From assembly GCA_022865865.1 (NCBI GenBank), contig JALHTN010000506.1:1-10609 (forward strand): DNA of 10,609 nt. The letters are read 5' to 3'. Each line of letters starts with the position of its first letter. Positions within the stretch are counted from its first letter, which is position 1. This stretch comes from Anaerolineales bacterium. Its GTDB lineage: Bacteria; Chloroflexota; Anaerolineae; Anaerolineales; UBA4823. The position numbers were made by a program, and so were the translations under genes. Of the stretch, positions 1 through 7,773 are shown piece by piece. The notes under the pieces were generated by a model. That model was given only the letters and a program-made list of their open reading frames with translations. It ran no database searches and was not told the DNA's origin.

Positions 1-1415
1 AATTCCATATCCGACTTTGTAAAACGCCTGACCTCACCATCATCCATCACCTGCAAAACACCTGTGACCTGATCTTGCCAAGTTAAAGGCACACCGAGCA
101 CCGCTGTATAGGGTTGTTCAATATCGTTATAAGTGACCCGTTGAGACCAGTTTGCGTAATCATCAATAATTAAATACTTACCAGTTTGAGCAACGATACC
201 GACAGCACCCTCGCCATATTTGAAAACTCTGCCAGTTTGAAATGGAAGACCAGGATAATGTTCTGCGTATATGCGAGCTTCCTGGTTTTCCGGATCACAG
301 AGAGACAAACTGCTTCCGCGCGCTTTGAGTAGATCGGCTGCACGCTGAACAATCGTCTGCAAGAGAGATGGAAGCGCCAGCGCGGCTGTGATGTCCAGTG
401 AAATGGCATGCAAGGTAGTCAGCTCGTCAGCCTGGCGGAAGAGTTCTTCCTCTACCCGCATCCTCTCGGTTATATCTTCGATTAAGCAATCAAAATATTC
501 TGCCTCACCAGTATCATGATTTTGCACTACATTCGCTGTAACAGACCCCCAGATATGTGTGCCATCCTGTTTTTTGAATGAATTCTCAACCCCTACAACA
601 TTTCCACGTGCCAGAAGATTTTCCGTAAATGAATTTCTTTCTTCGATATCAACAAAAAGATCGGCGACTGTAATTCCATCCAATTCAGCCATTGACCTAT
701 AGCCAAACATCGCGAGGAAAGATGGATTTGCCAATAAAACTTTGCCGCTTACACCAGGCCTGGTGCGGTATACACCAATAGGCATATTATCCATCAACGT
801 TCGGTATCGATCTTCCCCATCCTTTAACGCTGCAAAGAGACGCGCATTTTCTATCGCTACAGAAACATGATTTGCGAAAGCTTCAAATGCCTTCACATCC
901 TCTGGCGTTAAACCCTTACCGGCAACATTCAACAAACCAAAAACACGCCCCTCTGATTTGAGCGGCGCATAAATGGCTGGATCAGAGCCCAGCGCTTTCA
1001 ACACGCTATCTGAAGCTCGGCCTAACCAATCTGGTAGTAATTGAGCTACGACCTCGTGGCTTTCAGACAAATAAACACTCTCACCTGCCTCCACGACGCG
1101 TTGATAGACGTTCACCTTTGCGACAAGGACCTGGTATCCTTCCGCTGTAACTCCAGCTAGTTTCTCCAATCCGGAAAGTTTATGTTCTGGTTGAGCGATA
1201 GCGCAAAAAGTTAACCGTTCCCCCTTCTCGTCCAACAAACTGAGACCACCACGTATACCCAGGCCTGAAATCTGCTGGCGAAAAGCACGAAATACTTCCG
1301 CTTCAGATCGAGCGGATTTTTGAAGTGAAGCTGCTGCCGCGTTGAGGGCGCGCAGTAAATCAACTTCCCTTCCATGGTTGGTGGATACGATATTAGCAAA
1401 CTCTCTTGCCACCAT
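1..1415 (-). CDS. GAF-PAS-GAF sensor protein, partial (C-terminus beyond left edge)
   Basis: Reading the minus strand from the ATG at 1415 gives 471 codons without a stop, running off the left edge. Residues about 30-195 form a GAF domain ending in the typical VAIENARLFAALK helix. Residues about 200-325 are a PAS domain with its PAC end: it opens DRYRTLMDNMPIGVYR, has LANPSFLAMFGY in the middle and closes CLIEDITERMRVEEEL. From about 330 a second GAF domain follows (LTTLHAISLDITAAL, GEGAVGIVAQTGKYL, AVLGVPL). No signal peptide or membrane segment is seen, so the visible part looks cytoplasmic. The output domain, probably a histidine kinase, a cyclic-di-GMP enzyme or a further sensor, lies outside the window, and the ligand is unknown. 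The gene follows the terminator of the sugar operon and so is probably an independent unit. The reading frame stays open a little upstream of 1415, but no better start is evident. Confidence 0.85.
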   Translation of the reverse strand, partial: MVAREFANIVSTNHGREVDLLRALNAAAASLQKSARSEAEVFRAFRQQISGLGIRGGLSLLDEKGERLTFCAIAQPEHKLSGLEKLAGVTAEGYQVLVAKVNVYQRVVEAGESVYLSESHEVVAQLLPDWLGRASDSVLKALGSDPAIYAPLKSEGRVFGLLNVAGKGLTPEDVKAFEAFANHVSVAIENARLFAALKDGEDRYRTLMDNMPIGVYRTRPGVSGKVLLANPSFLAMFGYRSMAELDGITVADLFVDIEERNSFTENLLARGNVVGVENSFKKQDGTHIWGSVTANVVQNHDTGEAEYFDCLIEDITERMRVEEELFRQADELTTLHAISLDITAALALPSLLQTIVQRAADLLKARGSSLSLCDPENQEARIYAEHYPGLPFQTGRVFKYGEGAVGIVAQTGKYLIIDDYANWSQRVTYNDIEQPYTAVLGVPLTWQDQVTGVLQVMDDGEVRRFTKSDME

Positions 1416-1421
1416 ACCAAC

Positions 1422-1427
1422 ATTATA
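1422..1427 (-). promoter_or_regulatory. Candidate -10 box (TATAAT) for the sensor gene
   Basis: The minus strand reads TATAAT, then six bases (gttggt), then the ATG at 1415. A transcript begun the usual distance after this -10 box would start at or next to the A of the ATG, so the mRNA would be leaderless. No ribosome binding site precedes the ATG, which fits. No good -35 hexamer is seen 16-18 bases upstream, and an AT-rich stretch can produce TATAAT by chance, so this remains tentative. Confidence 0.35.
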
Positions 1428-1490
1428 GATCAGGTTATTTGTACATCGCGTAAACTTCGCGTAAGTGAATAATAAAGTGAATTCTCCAGA

Positions 1491-1524
1491 CAATAAATAA
1501 AAGGCAGGCGTTGTGGCCTGCCTT
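1491..1524 (-). terminator. Rho-independent terminator after the trehalose synthase gene
   Basis: On the minus strand a perfect 9-bp stem (AAGGCAGGC / GCCTGCCTT, positions 1516-1524 and 1501-1509) with a 6-base loop is followed directly by TTATTTATTG. It begins 29 bases after the trehalose synthase stop codon. The GC-rich stem, short loop and T-rich tail are those of an intrinsic terminator, and it probably ends the operon. Read on the plus strand the tail is poorer (CGTTTGG), so the element works best in the minus direction. Confidence 0.85.
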
Positions 1525-1553
1525 CGTTTGGTCATGCGACAATCAAGTGGTTA

Positions 1554-3179
1554 TTAAATCTTCAACCATAGGTATTGATACGGTTCTAGGGAAAGGGGAA
1601 GGGAGAGGCGCTCTGCCTTTGCTTGTGGATAGTGAACACCCAATATCAACTCCACAGGATCACTAGCCATCCCTGGGAAAGTCAGCAAGACGGTCTGAGG
1701 ATCACCAGAGAGGTTATTCACCACCAGGATGCTTTCATCCTGGGTGCTGCGCAGATAAGCCGCTACAGCATTAGTACCACTCGAAATCCAGGTAAAATCC
1801 CCACAACCGAAAGCGGAATGGGATTTCCGCACTGCAATCATATTGCGGATGCGGCGAAAGATTGAATCTGGTCTTTCGCGCTGATCGGCTACGTTAACCG
1901 TGACGGGACTGTAAGGGTCAGCGCTCAATACTGGCGCGTACAGATGGTCAGGTAGTGCACTGGAGAAACCTGCATTCGGACCTGAGTCCCACTGCATAGG
2001 GGTACGGACACCATTGCGATCTGGCAGCCAAATATCATCGCCCATACCGATTTCATCGCCATAGTAGATAATGGGTGATCCTGGTAAAGTAAATAGCAGC
2101 GAATTGGCCAATTCTATTTTTCGCTGGTCGTTATCCAACAGCGCCGCTAGGCGGCGGCGGATACCCAGGTTCAAACGCATGCGCGGCTCAGGAGCATATT
2201 CTTGCCACATCCACTGACGCTCTTCTTCAGTCACCATCTCGAGGGTGAGCTCGTCATGGTTGCGTAGGAAATTACACCATTGGCAGCTCTCTGGTATTGA
2301 TGGTGTGCGTTCCAGGATCCATACGAGAGGAGATCGTTCGCCCTTTTGGAGTGCCATGAAGATGCGCGGCATCACCGGAAAATGGAAACCCATATGGAAT
2401 TCGTCACCATTCCCGAAATAAGGACGAACATCCTCAGGCCACTGGTTAGCCTCGCATAGCAGGATACGACCGGGATAATGTTCATCCATGAAGCTGCGCA
2501 GCTCTTTCAAATAAGCGTGGGTCTCCGGCAGATTCTCGCAGTCTGTGCCTTCGCGCTCGAAAAGATACGGCACGGCATCGGCACGAAAACCATCTACACC
2601 AAGATCAAGCCAGAATTTCATCACCTCTCGCATTTCAGCACGCACTTCAGGGTTGTCGTAATTGAGATCCGGTTGGGATGAATAGAAGCGGTGCCAGAAA
2701 TACTGTCCGGCTTGTTCATCCCAGGTCCAGTTCGACTTTTCAGTGTCCAGGAAGATGATGCGGGCATCCTCATATCTCTGGTCCGTGTCGCTCCAAACAT
2801 AGTAATCACGATAGGTCGAATCCCGGTCAGCCCGGGCAGCCTGGAACCAGGGATGTTGATTAGAAGTATGGTTGAGGATCAAATCGGTTACTATTCGCAT
2901 CCCACGGGCGTGGACCGCAGCAACCAGATCCTTAAAATCCTGCAGAGAGCCGTAATCCGGATGGATACCGTAATAATCGGCGATATCGTAACCATCGTCC
3001 AGAAGCGGTGAAGGATAAGTGGGCAACAGCCATAAACAATCTATGCCCAGGTCTTGCAGGTAATCCAGTTTTTGGGTCAATCCCCTTAGGTCGCCATGAC
3101 CATCTGCGTTGCTGTCATTGAAGGCACGCACATAGACTTCGTAGAAAACAGCGTCTTTATACCAGGCAGGAGCATTCAT
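1554..3179 (-). CDS. treS: Trehalose synthase (maltose alpha-D-glucosyltransferase), GH13
   Basis: This 541-residue cytoplasmic enzyme interconverts maltose and trehalose by an intramolecular transfer of glucose. The GH13 motifs are complete: DLILNHTSNQHPWF (99-112), GFRADAVPYL with the nucleophile Asp201, ILLCEANQWP with the acid/base Glu243, and FLRNHDE with Asp309. The opening WYKDAVFYEVYVRAFNDSN, the stretch around FLDTEKSNWTWD and YFWHRFYSSQPDLN, and RTPMQWDSGPNAGFS are characteristic of TreS rather than of hydrolytic glucosidases. The length fits a TreS without a fused maltokinase. The ATG at 3179 lacks a clear ribosome binding site; a GGAGAG lies about 27 bases upstream with an in-frame ATT about 8 bases after it, so a rare ATT start with a short extension is possible. 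It lies 50 bp after the GH13 glucosidase gene and is the last gene before the terminator. A purely hydrolytic relative cannot be fully excluded. Confidence 0.92.
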   Translation of the reverse strand: MNAPAWYKDAVFYEVYVRAFNDSNADGHGDLRGLTQKLDYLQDLGIDCLWLLPTYPSPLLDDGYDIADYYGIHPDYGSLQDFKDLVAAVHARGMRIVTDLILNHTSNQHPWFQAARADRDSTYRDYYVWSDTDQRYEDARIIFLDTEKSNWTWDEQAGQYFWHRFYSSQPDLNYDNPEVRAEMREVMKFWLDLGVDGFRADAVPYLFEREGTDCENLPETHAYLKELRSFMDEHYPGRILLCEANQWPEDVRPYFGNGDEFHMGFHFPVMPRIFMALQKGERSPLVWILERTPSIPESCQWCNFLRNHDELTLEMVTEEERQWMWQEYAPEPRMRLNLGIRRRLAALLDNDQRKIELANSLLFTLPGSPIIYYGDEIGMGDDIWLPDRNGVRTPMQWDSGPNAGFSSALPDHLYAPVLSADPYSPVTVNVADQRERPDSIFRRIRNMIAVRKSHSAFGCGDFTWISSGTNAVAAYLRSTQDESILVVNNLSGDPQTVLLTFPGMASDPVELILGVHYPQAKAERLSLPLSLEPYQYLWLKI

Positions 3180-3229
3180 TCTTGACTGCTTATTAATAAT
3201 ACTACTCTCTCCGTGCTATTAGTTGAAAA

Positions 3230-4906
3230 TCAAATATCAATAATCACACCCTCTTGGGGGCGTAATATTAGGTTGTTTAGTTCTGTGCGACCACATCGAT
3301 CCAGCATCGTTGATATCAGCAGATCACCTGAAACGTTGATTTGCGATAAATCAAGTTGATGCTCATGGGTTGAAAAATTAAGCGCTATCAAGGTACGCGA
3401 CGGATCATCAACCATTTCATCCTCACGAAGGTAAACAAAACAATTATCAGAAATCCCAGAAACCGGTACATAATCCCCAACCTGTAGCACAGGATGATCA
3501 TGTCGATACTTGAGCAGCTGTCGATAAAGAGTCAAGATCGAGGTTGGATCCTGAATCAAGTTTTCAACGTTCGTTACTGGATAGTTGTCTGCCAAGGGTA
3601 ACCACAACTCAGGTCCACTACCCGGGGAGAATCCAGCATTGGGTCGTTCGCTCCATTGCATAGGGGTACGACAAGGGTCCCGACTTAAACCCGGAACACG
3701 GATTCCCCAAGGGTCTTGCTGATACTCTTTTGGGATTTCGACATCAGTCATACCAATTTCATCACCATAGTAAAACGTCGGTGTGCCGCGCAGCGTAAGC
3801 AGTAACATGGCGGCCAAACGAGCACCAGATTCTCCAACCCGGCTCGCTAAACGGGATTCATCATGATTTCCCAGGACATAATTTGGCCAAGCACCCGGTT
3901 GAAGGACATCTTCAAGTTTGTCCACTGCATCCCGAACGGCCTGCGCTCGCCAGTCAGTGTTTAGCAAACTAAAATTAAACGGTAAGTGGATCTCATCCAG
4001 ATTTTCCCCATAATACTGAGCCCAAACTGGCAAGTCGAATATATGGATCTCTCCAATTATTACGCCAGGTTGTTCGCCATTATGGGAATCGATGAGGCTG
4101 CGCAATTCCCGATATACCCGGTGAACATCTGGATGTGCCTTATCGTATAGATGAATTTGCGAGTCATATTCCCCAAACGGTTTATGGAAGGATTTCTGCA
4201 CCTGCGAGTTGAGGGGGTTGTCACGCATGTTGGGATCTTTCAAAATGAAATGGGCAACATCTATTCGGAAACCATCCACACCACGATCCAACCAGAATTG
4301 TACGACCTTAAAAATTGCCACTTTAACCTCTGGATTTCGCCAGTTTAGATCAGGCTGTTCCTTGAGGAATGAATGCAGGTAGTACTGCTCCGTGTTTTCA
4401 TCCCACTCCCAGGCAGAACCACCAAATACGCTCAGCCAATTGTTGGGAGTTGATCCATCTGTTTTAGGATCAGCCCAAATATACCAATCTCGTTTTGGAT
4501 TCTTCCGGGAAGCGCGTGATTCAAGAAACCAGGCATGCTGGTCAGAAGAGTGATTGGGAACCAAATCGATGATAACTTTGAGACCACGTTGGTGAGAACC
4601 CATGAGCAGTTCATCGAATTCCTCCAGAGTACCAAACATGGGATGCACATTGACATAATCTGCAACGTCGTATCCAAAATCAGCCATCGGTGAAGGGTAA
4701 AACGGGGATAGCCAAATAGCATCTACTCCAAGGGTATCACTGAGATAATCTAATTTTTGGATGATGCCCATCAGATCTCCAACCCCATTGCCCGTGGAGT
4801 CCATAAAACTGCGCGGATAGATTTGGTATATCACTCCAGTTTGCCACCAAAGAGGGATTTGATGTTGATCCATATCGCTTTCCATATATACTCTACCGCT
4901 CAGCAT
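3230..4906 (-). CDS. GH13 alpha-glucosidase, possibly with alpha-1,6 preference
   Basis: This cytoplasmic glycoside hydrolase of up to 558 residues should release glucose from imported alpha-glucosides or short oligosaccharides. The catalytic (beta/alpha)8 motifs are intact: DLVPNHSSDQHAWF (114-127), GFRIDVAHFILKD with nucleophile Asp216, IIGEIHIFD with acid/base Glu286, and LGNHDESR with His348 and Asp349. WWQTGVIYQIYPRSF near the N-terminus and RTPMQWSERPNAGFSPG are typical of the alpha-glucosidase/oligo-1,6-glucosidase group. The residue after the nucleophile is Val217, which in characterised relatives goes with alpha-1,6 activity, whereas Thr or Ala goes with alpha-1,4; the linkage preference here is therefore inferred. 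The start at 4906 overlaps the reductase gene by 14 bp. In-frame ATGs at 4885 and 4873 are alternatives, the latter preceded by GGAAAG, and the first 11 residues are not part of the usual fold. Translational coupling to the reductase is likely. Confidence 0.9.
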   Translation of the reverse strand: MLSGRVYMESDMDQHQIPLWWQTGVIYQIYPRSFMDSTGNGVGDLMGIIQKLDYLSDTLGVDAIWLSPFYPSPMADFGYDVADYVNVHPMFGTLEEFDELLMGSHQRGLKVIIDLVPNHSSDQHAWFLESRASRKNPKRDWYIWADPKTDGSTPNNWLSVFGGSAWEWDENTEQYYLHSFLKEQPDLNWRNPEVKVAIFKVVQFWLDRGVDGFRIDVAHFILKDPNMRDNPLNSQVQKSFHKPFGEYDSQIHLYDKAHPDVHRVYRELRSLIDSHNGEQPGVIIGEIHIFDLPVWAQYYGENLDEIHLPFNFSLLNTDWRAQAVRDAVDKLEDVLQPGAWPNYVLGNHDESRLASRVGESGARLAAMLLLTLRGTPTFYYGDEIGMTDVEIPKEYQQDPWGIRVPGLSRDPCRTPMQWSERPNAGFSPGSGPELWLPLADNYPVTNVENLIQDPTSILTLYRQLLKYRHDHPVLQVGDYVPVSGISDNCFVYLREDEMVDDPSRTLIALNFSTHEHQLDLSQINVSGDLLISTMLDRCGRTELNNLILRPQEGVIIDI

Positions 4907-5900
4907 ACATTTCCAGGAAGCGGTACGGATAACCTTCCTCTTGAGCGCTTACTTCGTTGAGCCTGGCAAGCTCGTCAGATGACAGCTGCACTTCTACCGC
5001 ACGCAAGTTGTCCTCAAGTTGAGCCTCGGTGCGGATGCCGATGAGGACCGAATCAACGGCTGGTTGCGCCAGTAGCCAGGCTAAGGCTACCTGGGAATGC
5101 GTAAGCCCATCATACGTAGTGACGATATCGTCCATAACATCCAGGATACGCCAGTTTCTATCTATATTCCGGCGATTCCAGGATTCTTCGGTATCGTCTG
5201 GCATCATAGCAAGTCGACCATCTTGAGGACTCTCTTCACGACGGTATTTACCGCTTAAGAAACCGCCACCAATAGCTCCCCAGGGGACAATCCCTAAACC
5301 CTCACTCAAGCAGAGGTCGATGAATTCCAATTCAATATTACGTTCCACCAGACTGTATTGATATTGGGCAGCAATAAAACGAACCCAACCATGTCTATCA
5401 CTTACACTCAATGCTTTCATCATTTGCCAGGCTTTAAAGTTCGAGACAGCGATGTAGCGCACTTTGCCTGCTGTTACCAGGTCATTAAATGCACGCACGG
5501 ACTCTTCTACCGGCGTGAGTGGATCCCAGGCATGCATATAAAGGAGATCAATGGTATCCGTCTGCAAACGGCGCAGACTATCCTCCACACTGCGCATAAT
5601 GTGGTACCGCGAAAGCCCGAGCTCATTAGGACCTTCACCCATCGGAAAACGCACTTTGGTGGCTAAGACAACCTGATCACGGCGATCTTTAATAGCTTTG
5701 CCAACAATTTCTTCTGAACGCCCCTCTGCATACAAATTGGCATTATCTATATGGTTTCCCCCAGAATAGAGGAACCGATGTATCAGCCGGACAGCAGTGG
5801 TCTCTTCTGCAGCGCGCGTACTATCCTCCCCAAATACCATTGTCCCAAGACACAGTTCAGATACGATCAGTCCACTACGTCCCAACGGTTTAAACTTCAT
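4893..5900 (-). CDS. Aldo/keto reductase
   Basis: This 335-residue soluble NADPH-dependent oxidoreductase has an intact AKR catalytic tetrad: Asp52 and Tyr57 in HIDNANLYAEG, Lys82 in VVLATKVRF and His123 in LLYMHAWDP. Other family marks are the start KPLGRSGLIVSELCLGTM, VSNF (152-155), QYQYSLVERNIE, PWGAIGGGFLSGKYR (206-220) and the late cofactor segment GIRTEAQLEDNL. The length is normal for the group. The start is supported by a GGGAG ribosome binding site at 5908-5912, seven bases before the ATG. It sits between transporter and hydrolase genes in the same direction, so a role on a sugar or sugar-derived aldehyde or ketone is possible, but the sequence does not reveal the substrate. Its last bases overlap the start of the alpha-glucosidase gene. 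Confidence 0.92.
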   Translation of the reverse strand: MKFKPLGRSGLIVSELCLGTMVFGEDSTRAAEETTAVRLIHRFLYSGGNHIDNANLYAEGRSEEIVGKAIKDRRDQVVLATKVRFPMGEGPNELGLSRYHIMRSVEDSLRRLQTDTIDLLYMHAWDPLTPVEESVRAFNDLVTAGKVRYIAVSNFKAWQMMKALSVSDRHGWVRFIAAQYQYSLVERNIELEFIDLCLSEGLGIVPWGAIGGGFLSGKYRREESPQDGRLAMMPDDTEESWNRRNIDRNWRILDVMDDIVTTYDGLTHSQVALAWLLAQPAVDSVLIGIRTEAQLEDNLRAVEVQLSSDELARLNEVSAQEEGYPYRFLEMYAER

Positions 5901-5907
5901 ACAAATA

Positions 5908-5912
5908 CTCCC
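5908..5912 (-). promoter_or_regulatory. Ribosome binding site of the aldo/keto reductase gene
   Basis: GGGAG on the minus strand lies seven bases before the ATG at 5900. It is the best Shine-Dalgarno match in the region and supports that start. Confidence 0.7.
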
Positions 5913-5922
5913 ATTTCCTAAG

Positions 5923-6040
5923 ATTCAGGATAACGCTAATATCGATGGGTTAAGAACAAATTCTCAATAAACATAACCTGCTAATGATAAGGCACTGGTG
6001 AAACAGCCGCCATTATCAGTTCATCTAGCGTTATCTGAAT
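5923..6040. repeat. Nested inverted repeats between the membrane-protein and reductase genes
   Basis: The outer arms are ATTCAGGATAACGCTA (5923-5938) and TAGCGTTATCTGAAT (6026-6040), complementary over 15 bases with a single-base indel, enclosing 87 bases. The inner arms are TGATAAGGC (5985-5993) and GCC-A-TTATCA (6009-6018), complementary over 9 bases with one bulge. The outer right arm lies in the last codons of the membrane-protein gene, and the left arm ends about 10 bases upstream of the reductase ribosome binding site. No T-run follows, so this is not a classical terminator. It could be an mRNA structure controlling the downstream gene, or the remnant of a small inverted-repeat element. 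Confidence 0.5.
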
Positions 6041-6524
6041 TATCTTTAACTAAACTCTTGGGGTTCCGAAGTAATAATTCCAACGCAATCCCAGTTATCG
6101 CGCCTGCAATTGTTCCAGACAACATGACGCCCGGCAGCAGTGATATCCCCGCTGCCCAAGCTACAGCGCTGACCGCAATCCACCAGCCTGACCACTGGAT
6201 CTCCTGCCGTAGGATCAACCATTGGGCTGCTCCTGTGGCGACACCGATCAGCATCCCATTTAAGAAATCAAGTCCCATAGAATACGCAAAAAGGCTAATC
6301 CCCCATCCAAGCGACCATCCAATCACACTCACAATAATCCAACGCCAGGCTTTGTGGATACGCTGTTGCAGAACCAGCCACTGCAAAAATGCAATGCCGA
6401 CTCCGGATGGCACCAGGCCTATTCCGGACAGCAATACACCACCCAAAAACCAACCCAAAGCAGTGGCTAAGATCCACAGGAACCAGAAGGCCCAGTCGAA
6501 TTTGTCTTGTTTCTGAACGGGCAT
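6021..6524 (-). CDS. Small membrane protein with internal repeat, function unknown
   Basis: I do not recognise a named family. The 167-residue protein is very hydrophobic and rich in Trp and Gly. Likely membrane segments lie at about 11-32, 40-53, 61-82, 90-105, 113-134 and 135-152. It carries an internal duplication: QWLVLQQRI (48-56) followed by WRWIIVSVIGWSLGWGISL matches QWLILRQEI (101-109) followed by WWIAVSAVAWAAGISLL. The C-terminus (LRNPKSLVKDNSDNAR) is polar. The ATG at 6524 overlaps a stop codon (TGATG-like arrangement) and has only a weak ribosome binding site, so the exact start is uncertain. A 172-codon plus-strand frame covers the same bases, but the minus reading has clear membrane-protein logic. 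It lies 150 bp after aglG and 120 bp before the reductase gene, in the same direction. A role with the transporter is only a guess from position. Confidence 0.75.
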   Translation of the reverse strand: MPVQKQDKFDWAFWFLWILATALGWFLGGVLLSGIGLVPSGVGIAFLQWLVLQQRIHKAWRWIIVSVIGWSLGWGISLFAYSMGLDFLNGMLIGVATGAAQWLILRQEIQWSGWWIAVSAVAWAAGISLLPGVMLSGTIAGAITGIALELLLRNPKSLVKDNSDNAR

Positions 6525-6642
6525 TCAGTACACTACCATTGCAAACGAGCTCACGGCGTCCGTGGCTTGACAATGCACAATACGACACCGATTAGCGCGC
6601 AAATCCGATTAAATGGTCCAGGTTCGGACAGACAAAGAGGTC

Positions 6643-6665
6643 ACACCACTTAAGCATTGTGGTGT
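6643..6665 (-). terminator. Hairpin after aglG, weak terminator candidate
   Basis: A perfect 7-bp inverted repeat (ACACCAC at 6643-6649, GTGGTGT at 6659-6665) with a 9-base loop begins about 10 bases after the aglG stop. On the minus strand it is followed by GACCTCTTTGTCTGTCC, which is pyrimidine-rich but not a real T-run. It might weaken transcription after the permeases or protect their mRNA end. The rest of 6525-6674 shows nothing else I can support. Confidence 0.35.
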
Positions 6666-6674
6666 AAATACATC

Positions 6675-7772
6675 CTATCCTTTGACTGAGCCGGCCATCA
6701 TACCGCGCACAAAGAAGCGCTGCAGCGCGAAGAAGACGGCTAGCGGCAGCAGCATCGTCACAAAAGCGCCAGCGGTCAACAAGTGCCAGTCCTGGCCGCG
6801 GTCTCCAACGATCTCGGCAAGGCGCATCGTCACCACCTGGAATTCCGGGTCGCTGCCCAAAAAGATCAAGGCGACCAGATAGTCATTCCAAACCCACAAA
6901 AATTGGAAGATGGCAAAAGACGCCAGGGCTGGGACCGACAGAGGCAAGATCAGGCTGGTGAACACTTTAAAATGGGAGGCACCGTCAATAAAAGCCGATT
7001 CTAAAGTCTCACGCGGGAAGGTGCTGATGTAATTGAACAATAAGTAAGTTGCAAGGGATAAACCAAAGCCGGCGTGAGCCAGCCAGATGGCCAGGTATGT
7101 GCCATTAAGGTCAATCCTGGGATTAGCATAAAACTGCAGGATGGGTACCAGAGCGATCTGTAAAGGTACGACCAGCAGCGCTACCACGGCGATAAATAAC
7201 AAGCGCCGCCCAGGAAAACTCATCCATGCGAAACCATAAGCGGCAAAGGCGGCGATGAGAATAGGGATGACCGTCGCAGGAATGGCAACTGCCAAGCTGT
7301 TGAACAGGGCTCCCCAGAAATCGTCACCAGGGATTGTTTCAACAGTGCCATCGGCATGCGTGATTTCAAAGTCCTTTCCCTGGAGCACCTGCCTGTAATT
7401 TTCCAGGGTAAAATCCCAATTGACAGCCCACACTTGCTCCTGGACTTCGATTTTGCCAATCCGCCGGTTTCCTATCCATTGGACGCGCATTCCATCTGGT
7501 GTTTCGATACCCTTACGCATTTCTTCAAAGGTAGCAGTTATCCCATAAAATTCCATCGGGGCAGTGGCATCCAATCCCTCCTCGCGAGGGTCGAAATCCT
7601 CAACCACGATCCACTCGCGGTGCGGAAAGATCGACCACCAGCCGGAGGTTTGGAGGTCAAAACGATCGCGAAATGATGATATAAACAGCCCAACCACGGG
7701 TATTAACCACACCAACACCAGCAGAGCCAGGCTGACGTTGACCAAGATCGCGCGTTGTCTATTTCCACTCAT
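6675..7772 (-). CDS. aglG: Alpha-glucoside ABC transporter permease AglG
   Basis: This 365-residue inner-membrane protein forms one half of the transport channel. A first membrane helix (about 9-33) is followed by a long external loop (about 40-155), then about five helices in the permease domain (about 157-355). The EAA loop that contacts the ATPase is visible at about 258-277 (ESAFIDGASHFKVFTSLILP). The large loop after the first helix, FLWVWNDYLVALIFLG and the ending RFFVRGMMAGSVKG are typical of the AglG/MalG group. The start is firm: AGGAGG at 7782-7787 lies nine bases before the ATG, inside the last codons of aglF, and the aglF stop is one base upstream of the ATG. The two permeases are therefore almost certainly translated together. 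The match to alpha-glucoside permeases is strengthened by the AglE-type binding protein upstream. Confidence 0.9.
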   Translation of the reverse strand: MSGNRQRAILVNVSLALLVLVWLIPVVGLFISSFRDRFDLQTSGWWSIFPHREWIVVEDFDPREEGLDATAPMEFYGITATFEEMRKGIETPDGMRVQWIGNRRIGKIEVQEQVWAVNWDFTLENYRQVLQGKDFEITHADGTVETIPGDDFWGALFNSLAVAIPATVIPILIAAFAAYGFAWMSFPGRRLLFIAVVALLVVPLQIALVPILQFYANPRIDLNGTYLAIWLAHAGFGLSLATYLLFNYISTFPRETLESAFIDGASHFKVFTSLILPLSVPALASFAIFQFLWVWNDYLVALIFLGSDPEFQVVTMRLAEIVGDRGQDWHLLTAGAFVTMLLPLAVFFALQRFFVRGMMAGSVKG

Positions 7773-7773
7773 C

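Noticed and set aside
1211..1423. 70-codon minus-strand frame beginning with the ATG at 1423
   Set aside because: It overlaps the GAF-coding frame that starts at 1415 and shows no recognisable domain.
5998..6516. 172-codon plus-strand open frame opposite the small membrane protein
   Set aside because: Its translation is a low-logic, Pro/Ser/Thr/His-rich chain without domains, while the opposite strand gives a regular multi-helix protein with an internal repeat and in line with the neighbouring genes.
6567..6572. TTGACA on the plus strand as a -35 promoter element
   Set aside because: No -10 box at the proper distance and no plausible plus-strand gene follows.
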